DNA of 54,739 nt, from assembly GCA_050178135.1 (NCBI GenBank), contig JBFXGJ010000010.1, positions 1-54,739 of the forward strand. The letters run 5' to 3'. The notes under the pieces are model-generated. The model made no database searches. It was given only the letters and a program-made list of their open reading frames with translations, and was not told the origin of the DNA. Position 1 is the stretch's first letter. Each line of letters begins with the position of its first letter. The position numbers and the translations under genes are program-made. Positions 1 to 8,037 of this stretch are shown one piece after another. Source of the DNA: UBA288 sp050178135 (GTDB taxonomy: Archaea > Halobacteriota > Methanomicrobia > Methanomicrobiales > Methanospirillaceae).

Positions 1-2166
1 AGGAACGCGTCGTTCCAGGACGGAAAGGTCTGGTGCGTTGAGAACAACCGTGCCTGGGTGCCCGCATCTCATATCGCGGTCGATCCATTCTACCCGATCA
101 CCCGGATCGAGGAACGCCGGATCGCCACCCGCGGCGTCTCCCGTTCTACAGCAACCGCTCGGATCCGGTCGGTGCTCGACCAGAACCGGGGCGTTTACTT
201 CACGTTCCGGCTTCCGAACGAGGCGGCATGGACAGACTTCAACCGGTTCTGGATGGACCGTGGAGAGGACGCGGTCTTCGATCTCGCGCCCTATGCCGGA
301 ACTCCCTGGGAACCGTGGACCGGTGGTGCCCACTCGGTTCTCTGTGTCGGGTACGACGAGTCGACCAGGAGCTGGCTGATGCTCAACTCCTGGGGAACAG
401 CCCAGGGAAACCGACCACACGGCGTCTTCCGGGTCAGCATGGACCTAGACTACAGCAGTGTCTATCCGTACTCAATCGAGGTCCCGGCGACCGAGTGGGA
501 GACCATCGAGGTGGCGTTCGGAGAGTCTCCGGTCCCGGCCCCGGCCTCCGGTCCGTTCGTGAACCATCTCCTCCCGTGCCGTATCGAGGCTGAGGACTAC
601 GACCTTGGTGGAGCCGACATCGCCTACGTGGATACAACGCCGGGCAACTCGGGCGGTCGCTACCGGCAGGACGACGTCGATATCGAGATGCTTGGAGACG
701 GCTCTGGCTATACCCTTGCATATACGCGGACGGGCGAATGGCTCCGGTACACGGTCTCAGCCGGTTCGCCAGATGCGTACGATCTCGTCTTCCGGGTCTC
801 CTCGCCCCACGAAGGGTCGCTGGTGGAGTTCTCGATCGACGACCAGCCCTGGCAGCCCCTGGGTATCCCGGACACCGGCTCGTTCCAATCCTACGCCCTC
901 CTTTCGGTCCCGGTAGAGGTTTCTGCCGGCGAGCACATTGTTCGCCTGCGGTTCACTGGGGTTGGCCAGAACTGCGACTACTTTGAGTTCGTGCCGCGGG
1001 CGAATGGAGGGATATCGACCGCCGGCGGGGTGATCAGGGCGGAGTCCTCTCCCTCGGGGGCTTCCGTCCTTCTCGATGGTGTCATCGTCGGGATCACTCC
1101 CATGACACTCCGCGACGTGACACCCGGAGCCCACCAGCTCCAGTTCACCAAGCGTGGGTGGGAGAGCTCCAGCGTCACCTGTCGGGTGGACGGCAACCGG
1201 ACCCTGCAGGTAAACCTCACCCTTGACCGTCTCGTCCCGACACCGTTCAAGAACGCGACCCTGCCCTGTTCTATCGAGGCGGAGCACTTCAACATGGGCG
1301 GCGAGGGGATCGGGTTTCACGATGTTGATTGGTGGAACCTCGGAGGGCAGTTCCGGCAGGAGGGGGTCGACATCGAGCTGGCCCCCGGGTCGAACAACTA
1401 CAAGGTGGCCTGGGTCCGGACCGGCGAGTGGCTCGGTTACACGATTCGGAACCCAGTCGCCGGCCGGTATCGTCTGGGGCTGGTCGGATGCGCCCTCGAC
1501 AACGGGGCGTCAGCCACCATCGATCTCGACGGAGACCAGGGTCCGACTCTCCATCTGCCCTGGAGCAACGACTATGACCGGTTCGGCCGGGCGGAGACAG
1601 AGCTCGATATCCCCGAGGGGTTACATGTCCTGCGGCTTACCCTCACCGGACGGCAGAACCTCGACCGGATGGACCTGGTCAGGATTGGATCGACACCGAC
1701 CCCAACTCCGACTTTCGAACCGGTGCCGGCGACGCACCTCCCGGCGAGGATCGAGGTGGAGGACTACGATGCCGGGCTCGAAGGAGTGAGCCACCAGGAC
1801 ACGACACCGGGGAACGAGGGGGGCTTCTACCGGAACGACTCGGTGGACATCGTCGTCCCCTCGTCGGGGTCGAGTCCGGTGGTGACCTTCACAGCCGATG
1901 GTGAGTGGCTCCGGTACACGGTCCTGGTCGATTCTCCCACCCTCTTCCGTTGCACCCTTCGGCTTGCTGGCATGGGCACTCCCGCCTCGCTTTCCCTATC
2001 AGTGGACGGCGAGCCCCGTATCCAGATCACCGCCCCGTTGAATGGGACGGCGACAGGCTTCTCAACTCATACCCGGACAATTGGTCTCTCCCCGGGAATT
2101 CATCGACTCAACCTCATGTTCAACGGCAACCTCTCGGTCGACTACCTGGAGTTCCGGTCGCCGTAG
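1..2166 (+). CDS. Secreted C1-family (papain-like) cysteine peptidase with CBM and PEGA modules, 5'-partial
   Basis: The reading frame is open from base 1, so the N-terminus (signal peptide, catalytic Cys) lies outside the window; 721 residues are visible. Counting from the GTG at 58, the peptidase end shows the catalytic His in GGAHSVLCVGYD (His92) and the catalytic Asn in LNSWGT (Asn110), the usual C1A arrangement. Then come a CBM6/35-like module beginning LPCRIEAEDYD (about 170-315), a PEGA domain (about 325-390), and two more CBM-like modules beginning CSIEAEHFN and ARIEVEDYD, the last two joined by a short Thr/Pro linker. No C-terminal membrane anchor is seen, so the product is probably secreted or held by its binding modules. 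A CBM of the same type occurs in the dockerin protein at 18826. The peptidase call is firm; the ligand of the CBMs is unknown. Confidence 0.85.
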   Translation, partial: RNASFQDGKVWCVENNRAWVPASHIAVDPFYPITRIEERRIATRGVSRSTATARIRSVLDQNRGVYFTFRLPNEAAWTDFNRFWMDRGEDAVFDLAPYAGTPWEPWTGGAHSVLCVGYDESTRSWLMLNSWGTAQGNRPHGVFRVSMDLDYSSVYPYSIEVPATEWETIEVAFGESPVPAPASGPFVNHLLPCRIEAEDYDLGGADIAYVDTTPGNSGGRYRQDDVDIEMLGDGSGYTLAYTRTGEWLRYTVSAGSPDAYDLVFRVSSPHEGSLVEFSIDDQPWQPLGIPDTGSFQSYALLSVPVEVSAGEHIVRLRFTGVGQNCDYFEFVPRANGGISTAGGVIRAESSPSGASVLLDGVIVGITPMTLRDVTPGAHQLQFTKRGWESSSVTCRVDGNRTLQVNLTLDRLVPTPFKNATLPCSIEAEHFNMGGEGIGFHDVDWWNLGGQFRQEGVDIELAPGSNNYKVAWVRTGEWLGYTIRNPVAGRYRLGLVGCALDNGASATIDLDGDQGPTLHLPWSNDYDRFGRAETELDIPEGLHVLRLTLTGRQNLDRMDLVRIGSTPTPTPTFEPVPATHLPARIEVEDYDAGLEGVSHQDTTPGNEGGFYRNDSVDIVVPSSGSSPVVTFTADGEWLRYTVLVDSPTLFRCTLRLAGMGTPASLSLSVDGEPRIQITAPLNGTATGFSTHTRTIGLSPGIHRLNLMFNGNLSVDYLEFRSP

Positions 2167-2200
2167 ACCCGGCACCTCCTCTCCCTGCGAAGCGGACAGG

Positions 2201-3556
2201 CTATCGCCGGTCGACCAACCGCTTCGGTCGCCCCTTGATCGTGTGGAGCTCGAGACCGCCGGGCTGGGTGAACGAGAAGACGACCCTGAACTCACCGCCC
2301 GCGTGGGCCGCTGCCAGGGGGCGGTTGTGCGACAGGAGGGTGTGGAGGATCCGTTCGCTGATCCCTTCCCGGTCACAGGCAGGGCTGTGCCGGCACTCTA
2401 CTCCGATCCTCAACACCGCTCCGCGGTCGCCCTCGCCATAGAGAAACGCTTCGTACTCGCCGTTCAGCTCAACGAGGTTGTCTGGTGAGAATACCCCCCG
2501 TTCGATCTCGATCCGGTCGAGATGTGCCTGCCCGACCTGGACGGTGTCGCTCTCACGTCCCGGCGGGCGGATCCGGAGGTGGGTACGTCCACAATCACAT
2601 CTTTCACGGGAGATGACCGAGGTGATGTCCTCGCTGTCGTAGTTCAGGAGTACCATTCCGCTCCGCTCGCCGACCGGAAGAAGATGGGAGAGGACGATCC
2701 GCCCGGGGTGGCCATCTGGAACGAACTCCTGGAGGCCCGGGTCGTAGAGGTCCAGGTGGACCAGGTCCTCGGGGACGTGGAGTCCGTCCTGCACCTGGCA
2801 CTCGCCGCACATCGTCCCCTCGGTCGATCCGTAGGTGTTGTACACAGGGCAGCCCCACCGCTCGGTGAGATGCGTACGCGCCTCCTCGGCGAACGCCTCG
2901 CCCCCGACGATCAGGCGTTCGATCTCTGACTCTCGGGGATCAATCCCCTCAATTTCGAGGCGATCGGCCAGGCGAAGTAGTTTGAAGACCGACCCGACGA
3001 TAGCCGTCGGCCGGTAACTCGTGATCACACGAAGAGGAAAGGTGCACTTCCCCGTGGGGATGATCGTCATGTGGAGCCGGTGGGCGGCGACGGTCATCGT
3101 GTTTCCACCGACGTTCATACCGTACGATGTGCAGACTACAATTCGGTCCCCGTGTCCAAGCCCCTGGCTTGCAAAGGCTCGGGCGTATTTCTCAGCGTAC
3201 CGGGCCCAATCCTCCCAGGTCAGGAAGAAGGCCTTCGGGACTCCCGTGGTGCCGCTCGTCTCGTGTATCGTGAAGATATCTTCAAGCGGAGCCGAGAGGA
3301 AGCCGAACTCCTGGGTCTCGGGTGGCTGATTGGCACGGATCGCTCTGCCTGAGAGGATTGGCAGCTCGAGAAGGTCCTCGTGGGTCCTGATGTCGGCTGC
3401 CCTGATGCCGTGCGAGGCGAACCAGTGTCGGTAGAACTTCGAGTGCTCCTCGGCATACTGGACTGTGTACCGGATCCTTTCCTCGGAGAGAGCGTCGAGA
3501 TCTCCCCGGTCCATCGTCTCGATCTCCGGACTTCGCATCCCGGAACGCGCCGTCAT
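2201..3556 (-). CDS. Phenylacetate-CoA ligase family adenylate-forming enzyme, coenzyme F390 synthetase-like
   Basis: A 451-residue adenylate-forming ligase of the PaaK/F390-synthetase group. The ATP-binding loop SGTTGVPK is at residues 101-108 and the second core motif YGSTEG at 242-247. A Cys-rich turn, CDCGRTHLRIRPPGRESD, precedes the mobile C-terminal domain, as in the family. In methanogens this family includes FtsA, which adenylylates or guanylylates coenzyme F420 to F390 as an oxygen-stress signal; other members are aryl- or acyl-CoA ligases, and substrate cannot be read from sequence. The N-terminus is ambiguous: no Shine-Dalgarno precedes the ATG at 3556, and the Met codons at residue 7 (3538) and residue 15 (3514, with GGAG about 9 nt upstream) are alternatives. 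Family members usually start just before the PEIETM stretch, favouring residue 1 or 7. Convergent with the peptidase gene. Confidence 0.8.
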   Translation of the reverse strand: MTARSGMRSPEIETMDRGDLDALSEERIRYTVQYAEEHSKFYRHWFASHGIRAADIRTHEDLLELPILSGRAIRANQPPETQEFGFLSAPLEDIFTIHETSGTTGVPKAFFLTWEDWARYAEKYARAFASQGLGHGDRIVVCTSYGMNVGGNTMTVAAHRLHMTIIPTGKCTFPLRVITSYRPTAIVGSVFKLLRLADRLEIEGIDPRESEIERLIVGGEAFAEEARTHLTERWGCPVYNTYGSTEGTMCGECQVQDGLHVPEDLVHLDLYDPGLQEFVPDGHPGRIVLSHLLPVGERSGMVLLNYDSEDITSVISRERCDCGRTHLRIRPPGRESDTVQVGQAHLDRIEIERGVFSPDNLVELNGEYEAFLYGEGDRGAVLRIGVECRHSPACDREGISERILHTLLSHNRPLAAAHAGGEFRVVFSFTQPGGLELHTIKGRPKRLVDRR

Positions 3557-3624
3557 GTGGGTGCATGGGTAGAGGAGGCTGATAATACCATTCTGAACAG
3601 ACTATTGCCGGCCGTTGACCGTAT

Positions 3625-3634
3625 CATTTTTATG
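3625..3634 (+). promoter_or_regulatory. Putative TATA element for tRNA-Gly
   Basis: An AT-rich tract (ATTTTTATG) lies about 45 bp upstream of the tRNA 5' end, in otherwise GC-rich DNA. It fits an archaeal TATA box with a leader of roughly 15 nt. Assigned from spacing only. Confidence 0.35.
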
Positions 3635-3675
3635 GATGCTCGATCCATCTTGTAGAGCGCAATGCACGGATGCGT

Positions 3676-3747
3676 GCGCGGATAGTGTAGTGGTTATCAC
3701 TAGGCGTTGCCAACGCCTAAACCCGGGTTCGAGTCCCGGTCCGCGCA
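3676..3747 (+). tRNA. tRNA-Gly (anticodon GCC)
   Basis: A 72-nt cloverleaf can be drawn. The acceptor stem GCGCGGA pairs with TCCGCGC at 3740-3746, with discriminator A3747. The D arm contains GTAGTGGTTATCAC. The anticodon stem AGGCG/CGCCT encloses loop TTGCCAA, giving anticodon GCC (glycine). The T arm is CCCGGGTTCGAGTCCCGG. CCA is not encoded and there is no intron. It stands alone between two divergent protein genes. Confidence 0.97.
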
Positions 3748-3793
3748 TCTGTTTCTGACTTCTCTCTCATTCGTCATTGTTTGCCGCCTGCCA

Positions 3794-3800
3794 TTTTTTT
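3794..3800 (+). terminator. Oligo-T tract downstream of tRNA-Gly
   Basis: Seven consecutive T residues occur 47 nt after the tRNA, a plausible archaeal oligo-T termination site. The rest of the 294-bp stretch 3748-4041 shows no convincing gene: its reading frames lack family resemblance and one of them overlaps the tRNA. Confidence 0.35.
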
Positions 3801-4041
3801 CGATTCGCGTTCTTGGAATCCATTCGAGCCTTTCAGGGCTCCCTCCTTGTTATCACCCGGTAACGCGAAAACCTGTCTTCACCGAACCGGCGTCACCCCC
3901 TACCGCTGCGATTGGATGCCGGCACTATCACCTGCATCACCGTCGACCGACACCTGCCAATCGTACCCGGAACGGGGACGCCGCCTGTCCCTGAAAATTA
4001 TACCCTGCCGCCTGCTCAATCGTCGGCGCCCTCTCCAGGGT

Positions 4042-4659
4042 TCACTCCCCGGGGATCTCCTGGAGGGACTCGGTGACGTCGTCGACCTCGTGGGTGCGGA
4101 AGTAGACAAGCGCAACAGCGGCGACAATCACCGATCCAACCAGCACGAAGATCATATCGAGCATGGTATCTTCGAGCGAGTTCTGCATTGGTCCGGCAAG
4201 CGACCCTCCGAAGACAAGGTCGACCAGGAACTCGTAGATCTCCCAGACTCCGCCGAGGGCCATCCCAAAGGTCACGGTGAAGCTTGCAACGAATAACGGC
4301 GTCAGGGCCATCTTCCAGTGTTTGTCCAGGTAGATGACCCCGAGGAATCCCAGAAGGGCGATCGTCGTCCCCGAGACCAGGTGGGCGATCTTGTCATAGT
4401 AGGGATAGAGATCGACGTAGAACCCCTGGATGTACCCGGCGACGTGAAACCAGAGGGCGAATGAGATCAAAAAGTAGACGAACCACGGGAATCGGATGTT
4501 CTCCCGTGCGGCCACGACGTAGGGCACAACCGAGAGCGCGATCATGAAGGTGGCGGTAAAGGCCTCGGCAAGTTGCCCGGTCACATAGGCGTAGACCCCG
4601 TTCAGGACCATCAGGCCCTGGAAGAGATACGCGAGCCACATCCCCCTCTCCGCGAGCAT
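4042..4659 (-). CDS. YjdF/DUF2238-like polytopic membrane protein
   Basis: A 205-residue integral membrane protein with about five or six hydrophobic segments. It carries the family pattern of a DKIAHLVSG motif after the middle helices, a GGVWEIYEF motif, and a late SLEDTMLDM stretch followed by a final helix. This arrangement is typical of DUF2238/YjdF proteins, whose biochemical role is not established. The short soluble tail EVDDVTESLQEIPGE is acidic. A TATA-like tract lies about 28 bp upstream of the ATG on the minus strand and no Shine-Dalgarno is visible, so the transcript is probably leaderless. The gene is divergent from the membrane-protein gene at 4766. Confidence 0.75.
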   Translation of the reverse strand: MLAERGMWLAYLFQGLMVLNGVYAYVTGQLAEAFTATFMIALSVVPYVVAARENIRFPWFVYFLISFALWFHVAGYIQGFYVDLYPYYDKIAHLVSGTTIALLGFLGVIYLDKHWKMALTPLFVASFTVTFGMALGGVWEIYEFLVDLVFGGSLAGPMQNSLEDTMLDMIFVLVGSVIVAAVALVYFRTHEVDDVTESLQEIPGE

Positions 4660-4682
4660 TCACTGCTCGTTTCTGCTGACCC

Positions 4683-4732
4683 CTCTTATGTTTTCTCTCG
4701 AACGGCGGCGTGGAGGAACAGGGATATATATC
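4683..4732. promoter_or_regulatory. Divergent promoter region, two TATA elements
   Basis: For the minus-strand gene starting at 4659, the tract TCTTATGTTTT (4683-4693) gives a TATA box about 28 bp from the start codon. For the plus-strand gene at 4766, ATATATA at 4724-4730 lies about 38 bp upstream of the ATG, with GGAG at 4752-4755. Inferred from position and composition. Confidence 0.5.
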
Positions 4733-4765
4733 CCCCGATCGAGATCGATCTGGAGCGGTCCATGC

Positions 4766-5659
4766 ATGGCACCACTGATCGACTTTCTTGACCCCCTCCA
4801 CCGGGGGATCTGGGAGGTGATCGTGCCGAAGGATGCGGTCACCGAGCCGCTCGAACCGGCCTGGGTCCGGTCCCCCATCAATGTCCCGAGCCCGAAGACG
4901 ATCGCCAGCTACCGGAGCGGCCAGTATCATGCCCACGAGACCGCTGTCGACTACCGTGTCCACCTCGATCGGTACGACCCTGCACGCAATCCGATCATGC
5001 ACCTGGTCGACGATGCGCCTCTCTTGCTGATGATCTACGAGACGATGGCAACACTGGTCGTCACCGCGCGGGACGCTGAGCAGCGGGATTTGGGGACGCA
5101 GCAGCTCGACCTTCGTCTCAACGGTGGGGTCAGGGCAATCCTGGGTCTCCTCCTTCTCTGTCTCGGGGGTCTCCTCCTTCTGATGGCCTTCGGACCACTC
5201 GAGCTCGTCTTCGCACTCATCATCCCGGGAGTGGTCTTCGGTGCGGGTGCAGTACTCCTTCTCATCGGAATACGGTCACGCGGAAAAGACCGCAAGAACG
5301 TGCTGTACGGCCTCGGTCTGCTGGGAGCTGGCTGGTTCCTGCTCGTGACCTGGGAGCTGTACGTGGTGATCCTCCTCCTGGTGCTTGCCGCCTGGTTCCT
5401 CTCGAGCGCCGCGGTCACCATTCGCCGGATCGTCCGTTCACGGGACAACATCCCCCAGGGGCTGCTCTTTACGACCGGACTCGGGATCTCGTCGCTCGCA
5501 ATGGGCTGGCTCGCGTTCACCAACCCGGTGGACCTCCTGGAAGTGCTCGTCCTCTTCCTTGCCGTGATCATCTCTGGTGCAGGCGGCCTGCTCTTCCTCG
5601 ACGGCTATGGAATGCGAAACGCTGCCCGGCTTCTTGCCACGGGTCCGGTTTCGGCCTGA
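4766..5659 (+). CDS. DUF308/HdeD-like polytopic membrane protein
   Basis: The ATG at 4766 is chosen because GGAG sits 10 nt upstream and a clear ATATATA box lies further upstream; an earlier in-frame ATG at 4688 would place the promoter inside the gene. The 297-residue product has a soluble N-terminal part of about 125 residues without recognisable catalytic motifs. About six closely spaced helices follow, starting with RAILGLLLLCLGG and ending with the ISGAGGLLFLDG segment. Paired Gly-rich helices of this kind resemble DUF308/HdeD membrane proteins, but this is a weak similarity judged by eye. The 3' end overlaps the convergent archaemetzincin gene by 55 bp. Function unknown. Confidence 0.7.
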   Translation: MAPLIDFLDPLHRGIWEVIVPKDAVTEPLEPAWVRSPINVPSPKTIASYRSGQYHAHETAVDYRVHLDRYDPARNPIMHLVDDAPLLLMIYETMATLVVTARDAEQRDLGTQQLDLRLNGGVRAILGLLLLCLGGLLLLMAFGPLELVFALIIPGVVFGAGAVLLLIGIRSRGKDRKNVLYGLGLLGAGWFLLVTWELYVVILLLVLAAWFLSSAAVTIRRIVRSRDNIPQGLLFTTGLGISSLAMGWLAFTNPVDLLEVLVLFLAVIISGAGGLLFLDGYGMRNAARLLATGPVSA

Positions 5660-6201
5660 AGAACACCTATGTCGCCTCCATGTAGGCGGGCGGCGCAGCC
5701 GGGACAGACCATCTTTCGCTTTCGATCGAGCTCGTCGAATGTATGGGGAGCGAACATGACACACTCGTTTTCCGTACAATGGGAGAGTCCAAGAAGGTGA
5801 CCGATCTCGTGGGACCCTTCCTTTACTATTCGGTCAACCAGGTCGTCTTCTGATGGCTGTCGGCCGTAGAATTCGTTGGCGAGCCGCGCCGTTGAAAGGA
5901 CAGCGGTGCCGTGCCCCGGACGCGCGAGGCCGTACACAAACTCCTCCCGTGGGGCGAAGATATCATCGGGTATGACCAGGAGGAGGGGGCTGCACTCGTG
6001 CCGGCGCCTCTGGACTGCGTCAAGCCTTGAGAGGAGAGCCTCTGCGTTATATTGGCGACGGACGAGATCGAAACCGGTCAGCATCAGGTGGTCCTCTTCG
6101 AAGAGCTCGCTCTCGACCCCCAGGATCCCCTCGATGGCTCGCTGGACCGGCCTCTGGAGCCCTTGCGGCGAGCGGTGATCCCAATAGAGGGTAAATCGCA
6201 T
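5605..6201 (-). CDS. amzA: Archaemetzincin, zinc metallopeptidase
   Basis: A 198-residue protein with the extended metzincin zinc site HEIGHLLGLSH at 131-141, immediately followed by Cys142 and Cys147, and CPGC at 166-169. This is the archaemetzincin signature (HEXXHXXGXXH plus four cysteines binding a second zinc). It is a predicted cytosolic metallopeptidase; its natural substrate is unknown. The frame stays open upstream, but family length and the N-terminus MRFTLYWD support the ATG at 6201. A TATA-like tract (6224-6233) lies about 27 bp upstream of this start, indicating a leaderless transcript whose promoter lies inside the divergent UPF0146 gene. The C-terminal 30 residues after CPGC are longer than the motif core requires. 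The 3' end overlaps the convergent membrane-protein gene. Confidence 0.9.
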   Translation of the reverse strand: MRFTLYWDHRSPQGLQRPVQRAIEGILGVESELFEEDHLMLTGFDLVRRQYNAEALLSRLDAVQRRRHECSPLLLVIPDDIFAPREEFVYGLARPGHGTAVLSTARLANEFYGRQPSEDDLVDRIVKEGSHEIGHLLGLSHCTENECVMFAPHTFDELDRKRKMVCPGCAARLHGGDIGVLQAETGPVARSRAAFRIP

Positions 6202-6213
6202 AGCATAGGTACG

Positions 6214-6633
6214 ATGGACGGGGCCATTAAACGTATTGAGCGGGTGGTGGGTCACTACGTCGGGGCCCGGTATCACGATGTGGTGGAAGTCGGGATCGGC
6301 CGGAATTTTACCGCGGCAGAGGTGATTGCCTCGAGCGGAGCACAGGTGCGGGCGGTCGACATCCGGGCCACTGGGGACGGCCCGATCTCCGTGGTGTGGG
6401 ACGACGTCTTCTCCCCCACCCTGTCGCTCTACGAAGGCGCCGACCTGGTGCTGGCGATTCGACCGGGGGTCGAGATGGTTCCACCTCTCATCGCGCTCGC
6501 CCGGCGGTGCGACTGCGACCTCCTGGTCTACCACCTCGGAGACGAGGTCTACCTCGACGGAGGTGAAAGGATCCCCATCGAAGGAGCGATCCTCCACCGA
6601 TATCACCGTGGGGGTCGGCTAGAAGAGGGTTGA
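6214..6633 (+). CDS. UPF0146 family protein
   Basis: A 139-residue protein matching UPF0146, an archaeal family with a truncated Rossmann-like fold. The N-terminal strand-loop VVEVGIGRNFTAA resembles a nucleotide or SAM loop, followed by the AVDI stretch and a conserved DDVFSPTLSLYEGADLV segment. It lacks the downstream catalytic motifs of SAM methyltransferases, so enzymatic activity is uncertain. The ATG at 6214 was chosen for family length; it lies only 12 bp from the divergent amzA start. The 3' end overlaps the convergent rfcL gene by 15 bp. Confidence 0.82.
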   Translation: MDGAIKRIERVVGHYVGARYHDVVEVGIGRNFTAAEVIASSGAQVRAVDIRATGDGPISVVWDDVFSPTLSLYEGADLVLAIRPGVEMVPPLIALARRCDCDLLVYHLGDEVYLDGGERIPIEGAILHRYHRGGRLEEG

Positions 6634-7953
6634 TTGAGACCGGGACGGCTGCTTTGGCGGTTGCGTCCGCTCCTCTCTCTCCTTCTTCGGGCGTTTCTTA
6701 GGCCGCTCCGCTTTCTCGAGTTCCTTTCGCTCCCGGGTGATCCGTCCCACGACCTCCTCAGCCAATGCCCGGTCGGGTAGCATGAAGCCCAGCTCGTCCG
6801 GGTCCAGGGAGAGGGCCCGTGCAACAGGCTCGGGGTCGAGCGAGACCAGGTCGGCGACGGCCTGAAGGTAGTACTCGCGCAGCTCGACCCGCGAGACGCC
6901 CATCCAGGCTCCCAGCTTTCGGAAAAGAGACGTCCGTGCACCCTTTCTGCGGCGTGCCTGGGCCATGCGGGACCACCGGGCGGGAGGTCCGAGCCGACTC
7001 CGTACTCCTGCGCCAGCGGCGGCATTGGCGGTGCCGAGCACGGCGAGCGCGGTTGCGTACCGCCAGAGGGCATAGTGCTGTCGACGGTAGGTCCGCGCGA
7101 TCGCGAGATCGGCAGCGGCGAGCGGTGGGTAGGCGGCACACCGGTTCTCGACCGGGAGCTGGCCCAGGCTCCCTTCGAGCCACTGGAGGATTGCATCGGG
7201 TTTATCGTCGACCTCCCACGCGAGCCGCATCAACTCCTCATCCGGCCGATCGTGCAACACCGCCCCGATGAGCTCGAAGATCGTGGCCCGTTCGTCCTTC
7301 TGCGACGTTTGCACCGAGTCCTCGTCGATCTCACTTTGACCGATCGCTGCGGCCTCGAGCATGTTGATGGCCGATCGCAGATCCCCGCTTGCGCTCTCCG
7401 CCACGAGGCGCAGGACCTCGTCGCCGCACCTGACCTTTTCCGTGGCGCAGATCTCTCGTAGCCGCGGAACGATCGAGCGGGCCATCAGAGCCCGGAACTG
7501 GACTGGCTCGGTCCGGGACTTCAACTCGCCTGCCACTGCGTAGAGGTCGTTGGCGATCAGGAGGACGGGCTGCCGGGCCGTCTTGATCAGGTCGAGAATC
7601 GCCTTTGCCCCGCCTCGGTCCGCGTTCCCGTGCAGGTTATCTGCCTCGTCCAGTACAATCAAACGGCGCTCGTCCCCAAAGAGACTGCCGGACATCGCCG
7701 ACTGACCGGCCACACGGTCGATCTCGGCTCTGGTCCGCTGGTCCGATGCGTTCAGCTCGACCAGCTCCCAGTTCATCTCCCTGGCCAGCGCGTGGGCGGC
7801 GGAAGTTTTTCCCGTGCCCGGTTTTCCGTAAAGCAGGAGCGGCCGGGCTCCGGGCCGCCAGTTCTGTGCCCAGTCGACCAGCTGCCGGATCGCGGGACCG
7901 TTCCCCACGAGATCACCGATCCGCTGCGGCCGATACTCCTCCGCCCAGTCCAT
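6619..7953 (-). CDS. rfcL: Replication factor C large subunit
   Basis: The clamp-loader large subunit, which with the small subunit loads PCNA onto primed DNA using ATP. Of 444 residues, the N-terminus MDWAEEYRPQ is characteristic. Walker A is GKPGTGKT (43-50), Walker B is LIVLDEAD (98-105), and the sensor region SGDLRSAINMLE follows. A linker rich in Lys/Glu leads to the C-terminal QSTLF, a PCNA-interacting (PIP) box at the extreme end. The ATG at 7953 has an AT-rich TATA tract about 25 bp upstream and no Shine-Dalgarno, so the transcript is probably leaderless. The small subunit gene is not in the window. Confidence 0.96.
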   Translation of the reverse strand: MDWAEEYRPQRIGDLVGNGPAIRQLVDWAQNWRPGARPLLLYGKPGTGKTSAAHALAREMNWELVELNASDQRTRAEIDRVAGQSAMSGSLFGDERRLIVLDEADNLHGNADRGGAKAILDLIKTARQPVLLIANDLYAVAGELKSRTEPVQFRALMARSIVPRLREICATEKVRCGDEVLRLVAESASGDLRSAINMLEAAAIGQSEIDEDSVQTSQKDERATIFELIGAVLHDRPDEELMRLAWEVDDKPDAILQWLEGSLGQLPVENRCAAYPPLAAADLAIARTYRRQHYALWRYATALAVLGTANAAAGAGVRSRLGPPARWSRMAQARRRKGARTSLFRKLGAWMGVSRVELREYYLQAVADLVSLDPEPVARALSLDPDELGFMLPDRALAEEVVGRITRERKELEKAERPKKRPKKEREERTQPPKQPSRSQSTLF

Positions 7954-7970
7954 ACCTAGAGATCAGGTCG

Positions 7971-8014
7971 GAAATCAAATAAAATATCAGCGATGAGACA
8001 CGAAACCTTAAGAA
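7971..8014. promoter_or_regulatory. Divergent promoters for rfcL and the marker-2 gene
   Basis: The tract ATCAAATAAAATATC (7973-7987) serves as a TATA element about 25 bp from the rfcL ATG. On the plus strand, CGAAACCTTAAGA (8001-8013) gives a BRE/TATA pair about 28 bp upstream of the GTG at 8038. The latter position argues against the ATG at 7993 as a start. Confidence 0.5.
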
Positions 8015-8037
8015 GAAACAGGGAAGTTGGTCAAGTC

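Noticed and set aside
1021..1230. PEGA segment of the peptidase gene as a separate gene
   Set aside because: It is in frame and continuous with the flanking CBM modules, so it is a domain of one protein.
3676..3747. tRNA-Gly as an integration site for a mobile element
   Set aside because: Downstream DNA holds no integrase, no repeated tRNA 3' end was noticed, and the flanking genes are ordinary.
3707..4296. Plus-strand frames running from tRNA-Gly into the YjdF-like gene
   Set aside because: They overlap the tRNA and the minus-strand membrane-protein gene and have random-looking composition.
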